NCBI RefSeq assembly: GCF_003412465.1
Contig: NZ_QTJV01000004.1
Coordinates: 248,001-312,000 of the forward strand
Length of the DNA stretch: 64,000 nucleotides
Direction of reading: 5' to 3'
DNA from: Chitinophaga silvisoli
GTDB taxonomy: Bacteria; Bacteroidota; Bacteroidia; Chitinophagales; Chitinophagaceae
Shown here piece after piece: positions 17,627 through 27,000 of the stretch. Below the pieces are notes generated by a model. The model was not told the origin of the DNA, did not search any database, and was given only the letters and a program-made list of their open reading frames with translations. The translations under genes were made by a program, and so were the position numbers. Position 1 is the stretch's first letter. The number at the start of each line of letters is the position of its first letter.

Positions 17627-18169
17627 TTAGGCATTTTCAACTAACTGGTAGATTTCCGGCAGGTTTCTACCCAGGCCATCATAGTCCAGGCCATAACCCA
17701 GGAGGAACTTGTTAGGTACACTAAAACCGAGATAATCGATCTTAATGGGGAACTTCATTGCTTCCGGTTTGGTGAGCAGGGAAGTAACGAGCAGTTTTTT
17801 AGGTTGCTGATGTTCTAATTGTGGGAGGAACTGGCTCAGTGTTTTTCCTGTGTCCACGATGTCTTCCAGGATCACGACAGTACGGCCGAACAGATCTTCA
17901 TCCAGGCCAATTGCCTGCACTACGTTTCCGGTCGACTTCATGCCTTTGTAGGAAGCGAGTTTGATAAACGAGATCTCTGCTTCTATGGTCAGGTATTTAA
18001 ACATATCAGCGGCAAACATGAAGGAGCCGTTGAGGATGGCAATGAATAATGGTTTTTCACCTTTGAGGTCATTGCTGATAGCGGCTGCCAGTTCCTGAAT
18101 ACGCGCCTGGAGTTTATCTGCGTTGATGTAAGGTGTGAATTGTTTGTCATGAACCTGAATAACAGACAT
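17627..18169 (-). CDS. hpt: Hypoxanthine phosphoribosyltransferase
   Basis: A 180-residue purine-salvage enzyme converting hypoxanthine or guanine plus PRPP to IMP or GMP. The PRPP-binding motif VVILEDIVDTGKT ends at 110, and the flexible-loop region with SYKGMKSTG lies at 73-81. The C-terminal YGLDYDGLGRNLPEIY fits the family. It starts 33 bp after the stop of the glucosaminidase-LysM gene on the same strand, so the two are probably co-transcribed. Confidence 0.95.
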   Translation of the reverse strand: MSVIQVHDKQFTPYINADKLQARIQELAAAISNDLKGEKPLFIAILNGSFMFAADMFKYLTIEAEISFIKLASYKGMKSTGNVVQAIGLDEDLFGRTVVILEDIVDTGKTLSQFLPQLEHQQPKKLLVTSLLTKPEAMKFPIKIDYLGFSVPNKFLLGYGLDYDGLGRNLPEIYQLVENA

Positions 18170-18202
18170 GTGTTTCCTTATTTACGATTGATTAAATTGT
18201 TC

Positions 18203-19975
18203 TTATTGTTGTGCTTTTCCTACTAAAAGCCTTTGGCCGATTTTAATATCGTAGGCTTCCAGTTGATTCCATTCCCTTAACTGTTCTACGGTTATGTTGT
18301 AGCGTTTTGAGATGCCGTAGAGTGTTTCTTTGGAAGTGACATCGTGATATAACAAGTTTCCCACCTGAATAGTTCCTTCTGGTAATCCGCCTGGTGTGGT
18401 GGATGGAGGGGGCTGCTGAGGACCAGGCGTGGAGGCTGTCGGCTGAGCAGGGGAAGGTGTTGGTGTGGAGGTTACAGGTGTTGGTGCTACTGGTGCTGGT
18501 GCCACCGGAGCAGACGTTTGAGCTGCTGGTGTTGATGTTTGAGTAGCTGGTGTTTGAGCAGGAGTAGCAGGTGTGGTGGCTACAGGTTTGGAAGCCGCAG
18601 GCTGCGCAGGTGTGGTGGCTATTGGTTGTGAAGGTGCGGTTGCTGCAGGTGTGGTGGCTACTGGTTGAGCAGATGTTCCTACACTTGCAGAAGCATTCAC
18701 AACAGGTGCTGAAGTAGCAGGTGCCGGATTGTATGCCGGCTTAGTTGCTGAAGTAGCTGGTTTTGCAGCAGTAGTGCTGGTGCCTGCCGGTGTCACATCT
18801 CCAATCTTCTTCAGATCATCCACCATACCGTCAGGCAGTTTATTCACCTGCGGCTGTGATTGCGCCTGTTGTTGCTGTGCCTGTTGCTGTTGTGCCAGCT
18901 GTTGTTGGCGCTCCATTTCAGTCTTCACATCATCTACAATCTGCTTAGGATTCAGGTCTCCTTCAGTTGGATCTTCCGGAGGCGGAATCTTTGCGAGATC
19001 GGGCTTAGTACTTGCATAGCCCTGCAGTGCCAATCGCTGACCAGCTGCTGGCTCCTCTCCTTCTTTCATCCTGTTACGACGGCGTAACCAGCGTAACTGG
19101 ATACCTTCTGCCTGGGAAATATCATACATGGTTTCTCCCTGCTTAACTACGTGAAAATCGTTCTTGCCTGTCTTCCCTTTCTTCTCCAAAAAGATGTAAT
19201 TACTCTTTGGCAAAGGATCATCATTGGCAAGGTCATTATACTTCACCAGGTTACGCAGTTTGATATCCTTTTCATCAGCGACCTGGATCAATGCAGTACC
19301 TGCCTCGGCATACAGTACTTTGCGGCCATTGATTTCAAATACACCGGATGGAATTGGTTTGTCAGCAGCAGCAGCTGTATTGCCTTTCCCGGTGGTAGTG
19401 GTGGAAGGTTTCGTATTCGTAATGGTTGAAGGTGTAGACCTGGCTATCCGCCCTTCTCCTTCCATCGTATATTGCTGTAAGTTATAGTCTTCAATCACCT
19501 TGATCAGCTGCTGTGGATAGGTTTTGCTGGTGGCATAACCTGCCTGCTTCAATCCATATGCCCATGACTTGTAATCTTCCATCTGGAACTGGAAGAGGAA
19601 AGAATAACGAGGGTTATTCTTCAGGAAATCAGAGTGATCTTTGTAAGAGTCTGCAGCTGTATTGTATTTTCGAAAACATTCCTGGCGTGCATCATCATCA
19701 TAGTTCACAGTTTGACCAGTCCAGTTGTTTTTACATTTGATACCAAAGTGATTGTTGGAATTCTGTACCAGCCAGCTGTTGCCGGATTGGGTTTCCAATA
19801 CACCCTGTGCCAGGGTAATGGAAGCCGGGATTCCACTCCGCTTCATTTCATCGATCGCGATGTCTTTGTACATCGCAATGTACTGCGGTGTCGATGTGGT
19901 CTGTGCTTTCACAAATGGCATGCAGCCAATAAGAAAACTGACCGCGAAAAAGCATCTCCTTAGTTGCATGTACAT
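18203..19975 (-). CDS. Exported glucosaminidase-LysM peptidoglycan hydrolase
   Basis: A 590-residue protein: signal peptide (cleavage near KA-QT, residue 24), an N-acetylglucosaminidase domain (about 28-165, with SGIPASITLAQGVLETQSGNS holding the catalytic Glu), a LysM-like segment at about 218-262, a LysM at about 273-318 (VVKQGETMYDISQAEG), a long low-complexity linker of Gln then Pro/Ala/Thr repeats (about 360-535), and a C-terminal LysM (SKETLYGISKRYNI). It should cut or remodel peptidoglycan in the periplasm. The linker is unusually long and rich in repeats of APV/TPA type, likely length-variable among strains. Start: ATG at 19975 or 19969. Confidence 0.9.
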   Translation of the reverse strand: MYMQLRRCFFAVSFLIGCMPFVKAQTTSTPQYIAMYKDIAIDEMKRSGIPASITLAQGVLETQSGNSWLVQNSNNHFGIKCKNNWTGQTVNYDDDARQECFRKYNTAADSYKDHSDFLKNNPRYSFLFQFQMEDYKSWAYGLKQAGYATSKTYPQQLIKVIEDYNLQQYTMEGEGRIARSTPSTITNTKPSTTTTGKGNTAAAADKPIPSGVFEINGRKVLYAEAGTALIQVADEKDIKLRNLVKYNDLANDDPLPKSNYIFLEKKGKTGKNDFHVVKQGETMYDISQAEGIQLRWLRRRNRMKEGEEPAAGQRLALQGYASTKPDLAKIPPPEDPTEGDLNPKQIVDDVKTEMERQQQLAQQQQAQQQQAQSQPQVNKLPDGMVDDLKKIGDVTPAGTSTTAAKPATSATKPAYNPAPATSAPVVNASASVGTSAQPVATTPAATAPSQPIATTPAQPAASKPVATTPATPAQTPATQTSTPAAQTSAPVAPAPVAPTPVTSTPTPSPAQPTASTPGPQQPPPSTTPGGLPEGTIQVGNLLYHDVTSKETLYGISKRYNITVEQLREWNQLEAYDIKIGQRLLVGKAQQ

Positions 19976-20078
19976 GAATTTAATGGGTTCGTTTTTGAAT
20001 AAAGTTGCGACTCCTGGTAGTTAGTAAGTATGTATGCAGGAGGAGCAAATTTGCCTTCAATTTTCCACATCACTGATC

Positions 20079-20723
20079 CTAACTCTTTTTCCTGATCATC
20101 AGCAATCCATCCCGCAGCGTAAGCAATAACTGTTCCGAACGCCCATCTGCAGCTACTTTCTCACAAAACTTCACCATTGCTTTCGCATTATTGCTCTGCT
20201 GTGCAGGTTCCAGCAAGGTCTCTCCATGAAACATCACATTATCTGCTAAAATAATCCCGCCGGGACGTAATTTTTCCCACACGAGATCATAATATTTCTC
20301 ATACCCTGCTTTGTCTGCGTCAATAAATACCAGATCAAATACATCGTCAAACTGCGCTATAACATCCGCTGCCTTGCCGATGTGCATTTTGATCTTATCA
20401 GAAAGGCCTGCCTTCTCAAAGTAACGCAGGCACATATCTTCTCTTTCTTCGTTAATGTCGATAGTATGCAATATGCCTGTAGGTGTAAGTCCCTGCGCCA
20501 GACAAATGGCGGAATAGCCTGTATATGTCCCCAGTTCCAGGATCCTTTCCGGGCGCAGCATGTGGCTGACCAGGCTAAGGAACTGCCCCTGCAGGTGACC
20601 GCTCAGCATATGTGGCTGCTCTACCTTCAGGTTTGTTTCCCTGTTCAATTGTTTTAGCACCTCGCTTTCCGGGGTGCTGTACTTCTCTGCAAACGCTTCC
20701 ACGTTGGCTGGAATTATATCCAT
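20079..20723 (-). CDS. Class I SAM-dependent O-methyltransferase
   Basis: A 214-residue enzyme of the caffeoyl-CoA/catechol O-methyltransferase type. Motif I is ILELGTYTGYSA, the metal-binding loop has FIDADKAGYEKYY, and ILADNVMFHG follows, all typical of the divalent-metal-dependent O-methyltransferase_3 family. The ATG at 20723 is used; an upstream TTG is rejected. The substrate is unknown: bacterial members act on small catechol-like compounds or on RNA (TrmR), so no symbol is given. Confidence 0.9.
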   Translation of the reverse strand: MDIIPANVEAFAEKYSTPESEVLKQLNRETNLKVEQPHMLSGHLQGQFLSLVSHMLRPERILELGTYTGYSAICLAQGLTPTGILHTIDINEEREDMCLRYFEKAGLSDKIKMHIGKAADVIAQFDDVFDLVFIDADKAGYEKYYDLVWEKLRPGGIILADNVMFHGETLLEPAQQSNNAKAMVKFCEKVAADGRSEQLLLTLRDGLLMIRKKS

Positions 20724-20867
20724 TGCGTTTAATTTTTGCAAACCTACAGAAAATACCCCGAAGGATAGTGCTTTTGGAAGTTTATGGGTAGCCAGACTGT
20801 AGGGAAGAATAAGCTGGAATATCCCTTTAATCCGCTTAAGTTCCCTGTCTTTTTACCCAAAATTCCC

Positions 20868-21566
20868 TTAGAAGTTAGGCCGCAACTTATTCGTCGTGTA
20901 AAACACCCTGAAATATTCCACCACCTCATCCGCCGTATCAAACAGCTTCAAAAGGCCCAGATCTTCCGGTGATATATTACTCTCTTTTTCCATCATCGTA
21001 GTCCGGATCCACTCCAGCAGTCCACTCCAATACTCTTTACCCACCAGTACCATCGGCGTTTCCGTCATCTTCTTCGTCTGGATCAGGGTCGCTACCTCAA
21101 AGAATTCGTCCATCGTACCAAAGCCTCCAGGCATCATAACAAAACCCTGTGAGTACTTGGTAAACATCACTTTACGCACAAAGAAGTAGTCAAAATGCAG
21201 GTTCTTATCATGGTCTACATATGGATTCGGGAACTGTTCATGCGGCAATGTAATGTTCACACCTACGGATTTCCCCTTCGCTTCCTGGGCACCGCGGTTG
21301 GCAGCTTCCATTACGCCGGGCCCTCCGCCGGTGATGATACCAAAGCCTTCGTCAGCAAGGCGACGACCTATTTCATGGGCGAGTTCGTAATATTTATTGC
21401 CAGGCTTGGTTCTGGCGGAACCGAAGATGGAGATGCAAGGGCCCATTTTGGCCATGGCTTCGAAGCCTTCTACAAATTCGGCCATGATCTTGAAGATCTG
21501 CCAGCTGGAATGTGCTTTGGTTTCTGTCCAGTCCCTTTCTTTCAAATTCATTAAACGATCGTTCAT
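20868..21566 (-). CDS. LOG family protein (TIGR00730 type, nucleotide 5'-monophosphate phosphoribohydrolase-like)
   Basis: A 232-residue Rossmann protein with both family motifs: GGGPGVMEAANRGA at 80-93 and PGGFGTMDE at 146-154. LOG enzymes release ribose 5-phosphate from nucleotide monophosphates; in bacteria many act on AMP or other purine nucleotides despite the common name lysine decarboxylase. The start at 21566 is supported by the conserved WQIFKIMAEFVEGF segment. The O-methyltransferase follows 144 bp downstream. Confidence 0.92.
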   Translation of the reverse strand: MNDRLMNLKERDWTETKAHSSWQIFKIMAEFVEGFEAMAKMGPCISIFGSARTKPGNKYYELAHEIGRRLADEGFGIITGGGPGVMEAANRGAQEAKGKSVGVNITLPHEQFPNPYVDHDKNLHFDYFFVRKVMFTKYSQGFVMMPGGFGTMDEFFEVATLIQTKKMTETPMVLVGKEYWSGLLEWIRTTMMEKESNISPEDLGLLKLFDTADEVVEYFRVFYTTNKLRPNF

Positions 21567-22143
21567 TATAGCTATGGATTTTTTTTATATAAAGCTAAAA
21601 TACTAAAGAATTGGCCTGCGGCAGCAAGGAAAAGGCTTTTTTTTAGGCTAACGCCTCAGCAAAGAATGGAGTGAATACAGGAATTTACCTTCCCCTCAAA
21701 GGAGAACGACGACAGTTAGCATAATCACCTTAAAGAAGCAGGTAACTTGAAAGAAACCCGCTTAACATTTAACACGTTATGAACATGCAGCAGCCTATAA
21801 GGCCCACCGCATTATCTTAAATATCTTTATGCTGATTTACACATTAACCTGATTATATAGCATAGCAAAAAACAGCACAGGTGCTGGTCACTTCAAGGTT
21901 TTCCTCATATAGTAATTTGCTCTCTGCCGCAGCAGATTTGTATACAGTACAATGCCTTCATCCTAACGTGGTTTATCGGATTGGCCAGGCAACGTGGAAG
22001 GCCAATTTTTACAAAAATTACTGATAATAACCCATAAAAACAATTATGACACTGAAATAATCATGATACCTGTGATAACAAGTTTTTTAACAGTGTCAAT
22101 TATACAATTTATCTATGCTAAATGATAGCTGGTAAAGGGAAAT
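21567..22143. other. Non-coding gap of about 0.6 kb
   Basis: No frame in this stretch looks like a protein on either strand. Two small structures are visible: TTGGCC/GGCCAA (21981-22005) followed by TTTTT, which resembles a plus-strand terminator, and an 8-bp inverted repeat TGACACTG/CAGTGTCA at 22047-22054 and 22091-22098. A short transcript ending at 22010 is possible but unproven. The 5' end must hold the promoter of the LOG gene. Confidence 0.5.
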
Positions 22144-22181
22144 AAAAAAGGCTGACCCTAAAAATGGCCAGCCTTTTTTTT
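22144..22181 (-). terminator. Terminator of the beta-barrel gene
   Basis: AAAAAAGGCTGACC and GGCCAGCCTTTTTT pair with one mismatch. It lies 15 bp after the stop of the gene at 22196-22771 and has T tracts on both strands. Confidence 0.8.
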
Positions 22182-22195
22182 ATAAAATGATCTTA

Positions 22196-22771
22196 TTAAA
22201 GTCCTAATGTAGCGCCTACTCTCAGGATCAAACCGTTTGAATATGGTGACCTGCTATCCTGAATCACATCGTACAGTGCCATAATATTGATGGCCGCCCT
22301 GTCACTGATTGGCTGCACATAACCACCACCCATCAGCAAACTAGGTACACCGTAATGATCTGAGTATGTCTCCTTTGGATCATACAGGGTAGTCTTTACA
22401 TTGATAAAGTTATACTCCGGCTGTATGTGGATAAACATGAAGTCAAACGGGTAAAAACGACCCCAGAGTCCGCCACCTACGATGGAATACTGGTTGCGCT
22501 GCGAAGTAGTTCCGTCATAATAACGGAAACGCTCCGAACCGTATTGGGCATTAATAGCGACACCTGCTGCAAACATATCGTTGATGCGGAGACCGATCAA
22601 TGGAGAAAAATCAATATTGGTATAATCCCCAAAGGCAAGTCCTACTGAACCTCCGATCATAAGACGGGAAGCGTCGAACTCTTTCTTCCTTGCGGTGTCT
22701 GTTTTGTAGTACTGCGCCTGCGCCAGGTGAACAGTACCTAACAGGAATAAGCAAAACAATATTCGTTTCAT
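22196..22771 (-). CDS. Small outer-membrane beta-barrel-like protein
   Basis: A 191-residue protein with a signal peptide ending AQA-QYY (about residue 19) and then alternating strands with Gly and aromatic residues (LMIGGSVGLAFGDY, FIHIQPEYNFI, LILRVGATLGL), ending in a strand, as in small outer-membrane barrels. No known functional motif. It is separated from the PorP/SprF gene upstream by 229 bp holding an inverted-repeat element and has its own terminator. Function unknown. Confidence 0.75.
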   Translation of the reverse strand: MKRILFCLFLLGTVHLAQAQYYKTDTARKKEFDASRLMIGGSVGLAFGDYTNIDFSPLIGLRINDMFAAGVAINAQYGSERFRYYDGTTSQRNQYSIVGGGLWGRFYPFDFMFIHIQPEYNFINVKTTLYDPKETYSDHYGVPSLLMGGGYVQPISDRAAINIMALYDVIQDSRSPYSNGLILRVGATLGL

Positions 22772-22862
22772 AGTATACTTTGAGTATTATTTGATTGTTG
22801 AAACCACCAATAGTTTAACGGCGATGGTAAGCAGCAAGTTACAGTATTTGCTATTACGAAAA

Positions 22863-22979
22863 AACCCGGGGTTGTATCAAAAGTACCATTCCCGGGATGA
22901 ATCCGGGTACCTGATGGAGAGAATTTTAGTTTATGAAATTCTCAATGCCTTCAGATTACTTTTGAAACAATCCCGGGTT
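22863..22979. repeat. Inverted-repeat element of 117 bp
   Basis: Arms of 23 bp (22863-22885 and 22957-22979) match at 21 of 23 positions and begin AACCCGGG. Inside lie nested palindromes, CCCGGG..CCGGG and GAGAATTT..AAATTCTC. No protein is encoded. The arm contains TTGTATCAAAAGTA, which recurs in the arm of the hairpin at 56170-56242. It could be a MITE-like element or a long attenuator hairpin between two minus-strand genes. Confidence 0.75.
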
Positions 22980-23000
22980 GTAAAGAGGAAAAATATATCA

Positions 23001-24032
23001 TCAGAAACTTGGACAAATCGTCATCCTTTTCGCCCCGTTAAACGCCCTGTTCGGGTACAAACCGGTATACACTATTCCCACTTCATATGCTCCTCTATGG
23101 CTATTTGCTGCCGACAATGAAGACATCGTCGCGTCATAACTAAACATCATCTTCACCCCTTTCAACTGATATCCCACCAGCAACACTGCCGCATCCTTCA
23201 CCCTGTAATATACCCCGCCGTACAACTGCGTCTCTCCGTGTTCTGACAAATTATATGCAAGATTACCTCCCATTACCACCTCATTAGACCCTGCCTGCCT
23301 TGCATAATAAGCCGAAGGATTAATGATCACCTTATCACTCATCTTGATACTCGCATTGATAAATCCGGTATACAATCTCGGAATCACTGTATTCCCTTCA
23401 TAGAATGTCTCACGGGGCTTATTCACATGCTGTGCTGATACACCCGCATTGATATAGATATTATCAGTAGGGAAATAAGCATAGTTCATACCCACCTGCA
23501 TATCATAATAAGTCACACTCGTTGCATTGAAAGGCTCTGCTGTCGGCACCTGTGCATCGAAGAACTTTCCGTTCCACTGATCCCCGAATGTCAGTTTGGT
23601 GACATCCACCCGCTTATTTGCACTCCCTACATTAAAACCTAGTGACAACAGGCTGCTTTGTCCTAACAACTGGTGATATGCTACTGAGGCATAAGCCTTG
23701 GTCGATGTCAGGTTGCCGGAACCTGCCACATCCCGCAGCAGTACTCCTCCTACCCCTACCCAGCCATATTCCAGTTTGTCGCGAAACAACTGGAAATCGC
23801 CGAAGGCGGACATCGTTCGGTAGGGCACAGGGATGCTTGCCCACTGGTCGCGGTAAGTCACTCCCAGGCGGTAGTTACCGTCCGGAATAAATCCTGTATT
23901 TGCCGGGTTAGTCAGCAATGGAGCATTGAAGTACTGAGAGAAATGCATGTCCTGCGCATTCCCCTGTATTGCTGTTCCCAACAGCATCGTACAACCCGCG
24001 ATAAATTTTACAAACTGCTTCATGTTCGTCAT
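23001..24032 (-). CDS. PorP/SprF family type IX secretion outer-membrane protein
   Basis: A 343-residue protein with signal peptide ending near GNA-QD and the family start DMHFSQYFNAPLLTNPANTGF, followed by beta-barrel sequence. Same length and layout as the protein at 6670-7701. Its ATG overlaps the stop of the upstream type B cargo gene as ATGA (24029-24032), which supports this start over the in-frame ATG nine bases later and implies translational coupling. It probably serves that cargo protein's export or anchoring at the cell surface. Confidence 0.93.
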   Translation of the reverse strand: MTNMKQFVKFIAGCTMLLGTAIQGNAQDMHFSQYFNAPLLTNPANTGFIPDGNYRLGVTYRDQWASIPVPYRTMSAFGDFQLFRDKLEYGWVGVGGVLLRDVAGSGNLTSTKAYASVAYHQLLGQSSLLSLGFNVGSANKRVDVTKLTFGDQWNGKFFDAQVPTAEPFNATSVTYYDMQVGMNYAYFPTDNIYINAGVSAQHVNKPRETFYEGNTVIPRLYTGFINASIKMSDKVIINPSAYYARQAGSNEVVMGGNLAYNLSEHGETQLYGGVYYRVKDAAVLLVGYQLKGVKMMFSYDATMSSLSAANSHRGAYEVGIVYTGLYPNRAFNGAKRMTICPSF

Positions 24033-27000
24033 CTTAACAAGGTTACACTACCATTCTTTGTTGCCGAAGTGCCATCACTGAACTGCACATTGATGACATA
24101 GGCATAGGCATCCATTGGCTGAATCGTTCCAGCGTATACCCCGTCCCAGCCAATATTCGCATCATTTGTTTCGAATACCAGCCGGCCTACGCGGTTATAA
24201 ATTTTCATATTAAACTTAGCGATACCAAATCCTCTCACCAGGAACACATCATTCACGCCATCTCCATTCGGAGAGAATGCGGAAGGAATATCAAATAATG
24301 GTATCACGATTGCACTCACCTGTTTCAAAGCTGTGTCCTTACATCCTGCTGCATTCGTAGCTATCAGGTATACATCGTACACACCTGTTGAATTGTATTG
24401 ATACACAGGATTCGTCTGTGTTGAAATAGCGCCATCTCCATACTCCCACTCAAAAGCAATCGCATCTGCAGATGACTGATTGGTAAATGTTATCGGCGTA
24501 TTCTCAACCGGCGTTACGGGTGAATAGGTAAAGTCCGCCGTTGGCGCATCGAATACATGTATTGTAACGGTGGTATCATCTGTCTTGTTACAGGTATTGT
24601 TATCTACAACACTCAATGTAACAGGATAATCGCCTGCCGTATAATAGGTGTGTGTTGGATAAATATCTGTTGAAGTAGTGCCATCACCGAAATCCCATGT
24701 GAATGTTTCACCACCTGCAGTCGTGTTATTAAATTCCAGTGTAGCCGGTACACAGGAACTATCAGGTACTACAAATGATGCTTTCACGTTGGCTGCTACA
24801 CGCAGTGTAATGGTATCTACATCAGGTGCATTACAATAGTTTGTATCCACCAGTGTAAGCGTTGCATTGTAGATCCCATCTGCTGCATAAGCATGTGTGT
24901 AAGGGAAGTCTGAAGGGCCGACTGCAATAGCACCTGTACCATCACCGAAATTAAGCGAGAATGAATTGCTTTGATATGGTTTAGGCGGTGTGCTTACCAG
25001 GTCAAACTCATAGGTGAGCGACTCACATGGTGGTTGTCTGGTCGCTGTCATGTTGAATACTGCTTCGTCTGTTCTGATCCGCAACTGCAGTGTTGCTGTA
25101 TCACAACCGTTACAGCTGGCAGGATCACATTTGATGAGGCTTACAGTATAGTTACCCGGATTATTATAAGTATGCTGGATGGTATCACTTGTACCGGTTA
25201 CGGGTGCTGAACCATCGCCAAAATTCCATGTCCAGGTAACTGCGCTGGTATGTGTGGTATCGATGAAGGTAATGGTTGCAGGTACGCAATAGTTTGTTTT
25301 TCTATCTTCTGTTTTGATACCTGCTCTTACACCATCCAGGTTGAATGCAATCTTCAGACAACCCAGGTTACATTTGTTATCCGGGGGTGCGGTAGTGGCA
25401 TATGCACCGGGTGTAGTCGGATATCTTGGCCTGTAATTGGGGCTTGTACCACACCATGCACAGATACCCTGGTAGATTACACCATTCCTATCGAAACGGC
25501 TGGTACCGCCATCTACGTGTTCATAGGTACCATTACCTCCAAAGTAGCTGGCAAACAGCACATCCCGGGCATCCCGCTGTAATACGAAGAAGTAGAAGTC
25601 CTGCGTATCTGTTGTTTTCTGCAATGCATTTTTGGTAGGCAAACTTCCGGTATTGGAGTTAGGATAAAGTAAGTCGATATCGATGCCACCACCCCATCCG
25701 GACACGTATACATTCTCGCAGCGGTCCACCAGGAAGGCCACGGGAGATATACTTGGTGTGGAGGATGCTTTACCAAATGTAGTGCTGTATACAAATGCAG
25801 ACAGGTCAGGTTGTAATTTTGCAATGAACTGCCTGGAATTGTCGTTGTAAAAAGTGGTGGTTCCTGTAGGTTGAACCACCGGCCAGGTGCCTTCTGTTGT
25901 ACCCATGATGTACACAAAACCTTTGCTGTCCATTTGGATACCATATACCTGATCAGCGGCTGCAGTTGTAGCTCCCATGTAAGTACTCTGTGAAATAGCC
26001 GTACCATCTGAAGTAATATGTGCTATCCAGCCATCGCAGGCACCGCCTTTGTATGACTTGTATAAACCATTTCCTCTCATAGGGAAATCATTGCTGGCGG
26101 TACCACCGGCTACGTATAAACTGCTGGTTCCGTTCAGTGCCAGTACGTAGGCAGCATCTTCATTGCTACCACCTATGAAGGTAGCCCAGACCAGGTCAGT
26201 ACAGGTAGGGTTTATTTTCATGATCACACCATCCTGTTTTCCGCCGAAATTAGACTGCAATACACCTGCGGTAACGGGGAAATCGCTACCACGTGTACAA
26301 CTGGCCACATAGATATAACCAGCATCATCGATCACAACTTCACTACGAGCATCATCGCCATAGTTACGCAGCAGCAGGCTGGGTCCCTGTGCCCTGTCTT
26401 CCCGGATATTTACACCATCGTCAACAGAGGAGCCGATCAGGAGTGAACCAATAAATGCAGAACCATCTGCATTCAGTTTTGTCACTGCAATATCCCAGCC
26501 ACCTCTTGTTCCAATCATTTTGGAATAAGGGTAATCAGCAGAAGTGGTTCTGCCTGATATCACGAGGTTATTATCTGCATCTACGAATAAGCTATGAGGT
26601 TGTTCTTTGCCATTACCACCCAGATAAGTAGCATAAATGAGCTGACGGCCATTGGAAGAAAATTTACTGATTGCGATATCAAATCCACCACTGCCAAAAG
26701 ATGTCTGGAAGGCACCTGTGGTAGCGGGATATCCATTTCCGAATACGATACCGCCGCCATAGAAATTACCTGCACCATCGTAGGTAGCAGTAAAACCCCA
26801 GTTGTCCGCAGTAGAACCGGTTACAGTGGAGAAGATATAACTTGGATCGATGATCAGCGGATAAGCGGTGTTGTAATCACTCACTTTATATTTCAGTTTA
26901 TTGCCACTAAGTGAGTAAGCTACCTTTACGCTTACACGTTCGTTGTCAATGTACTGATATGCGGTGGGCATTTGTTCAGTTACCGTACCTACAGAAGTGG

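Noticed and set aside
22791..23120. 109-codon frame across the 22863 element
   Set aside because: It reads through an inverted repeat and into the end of PorP/SprF on the other strand; no protein features.
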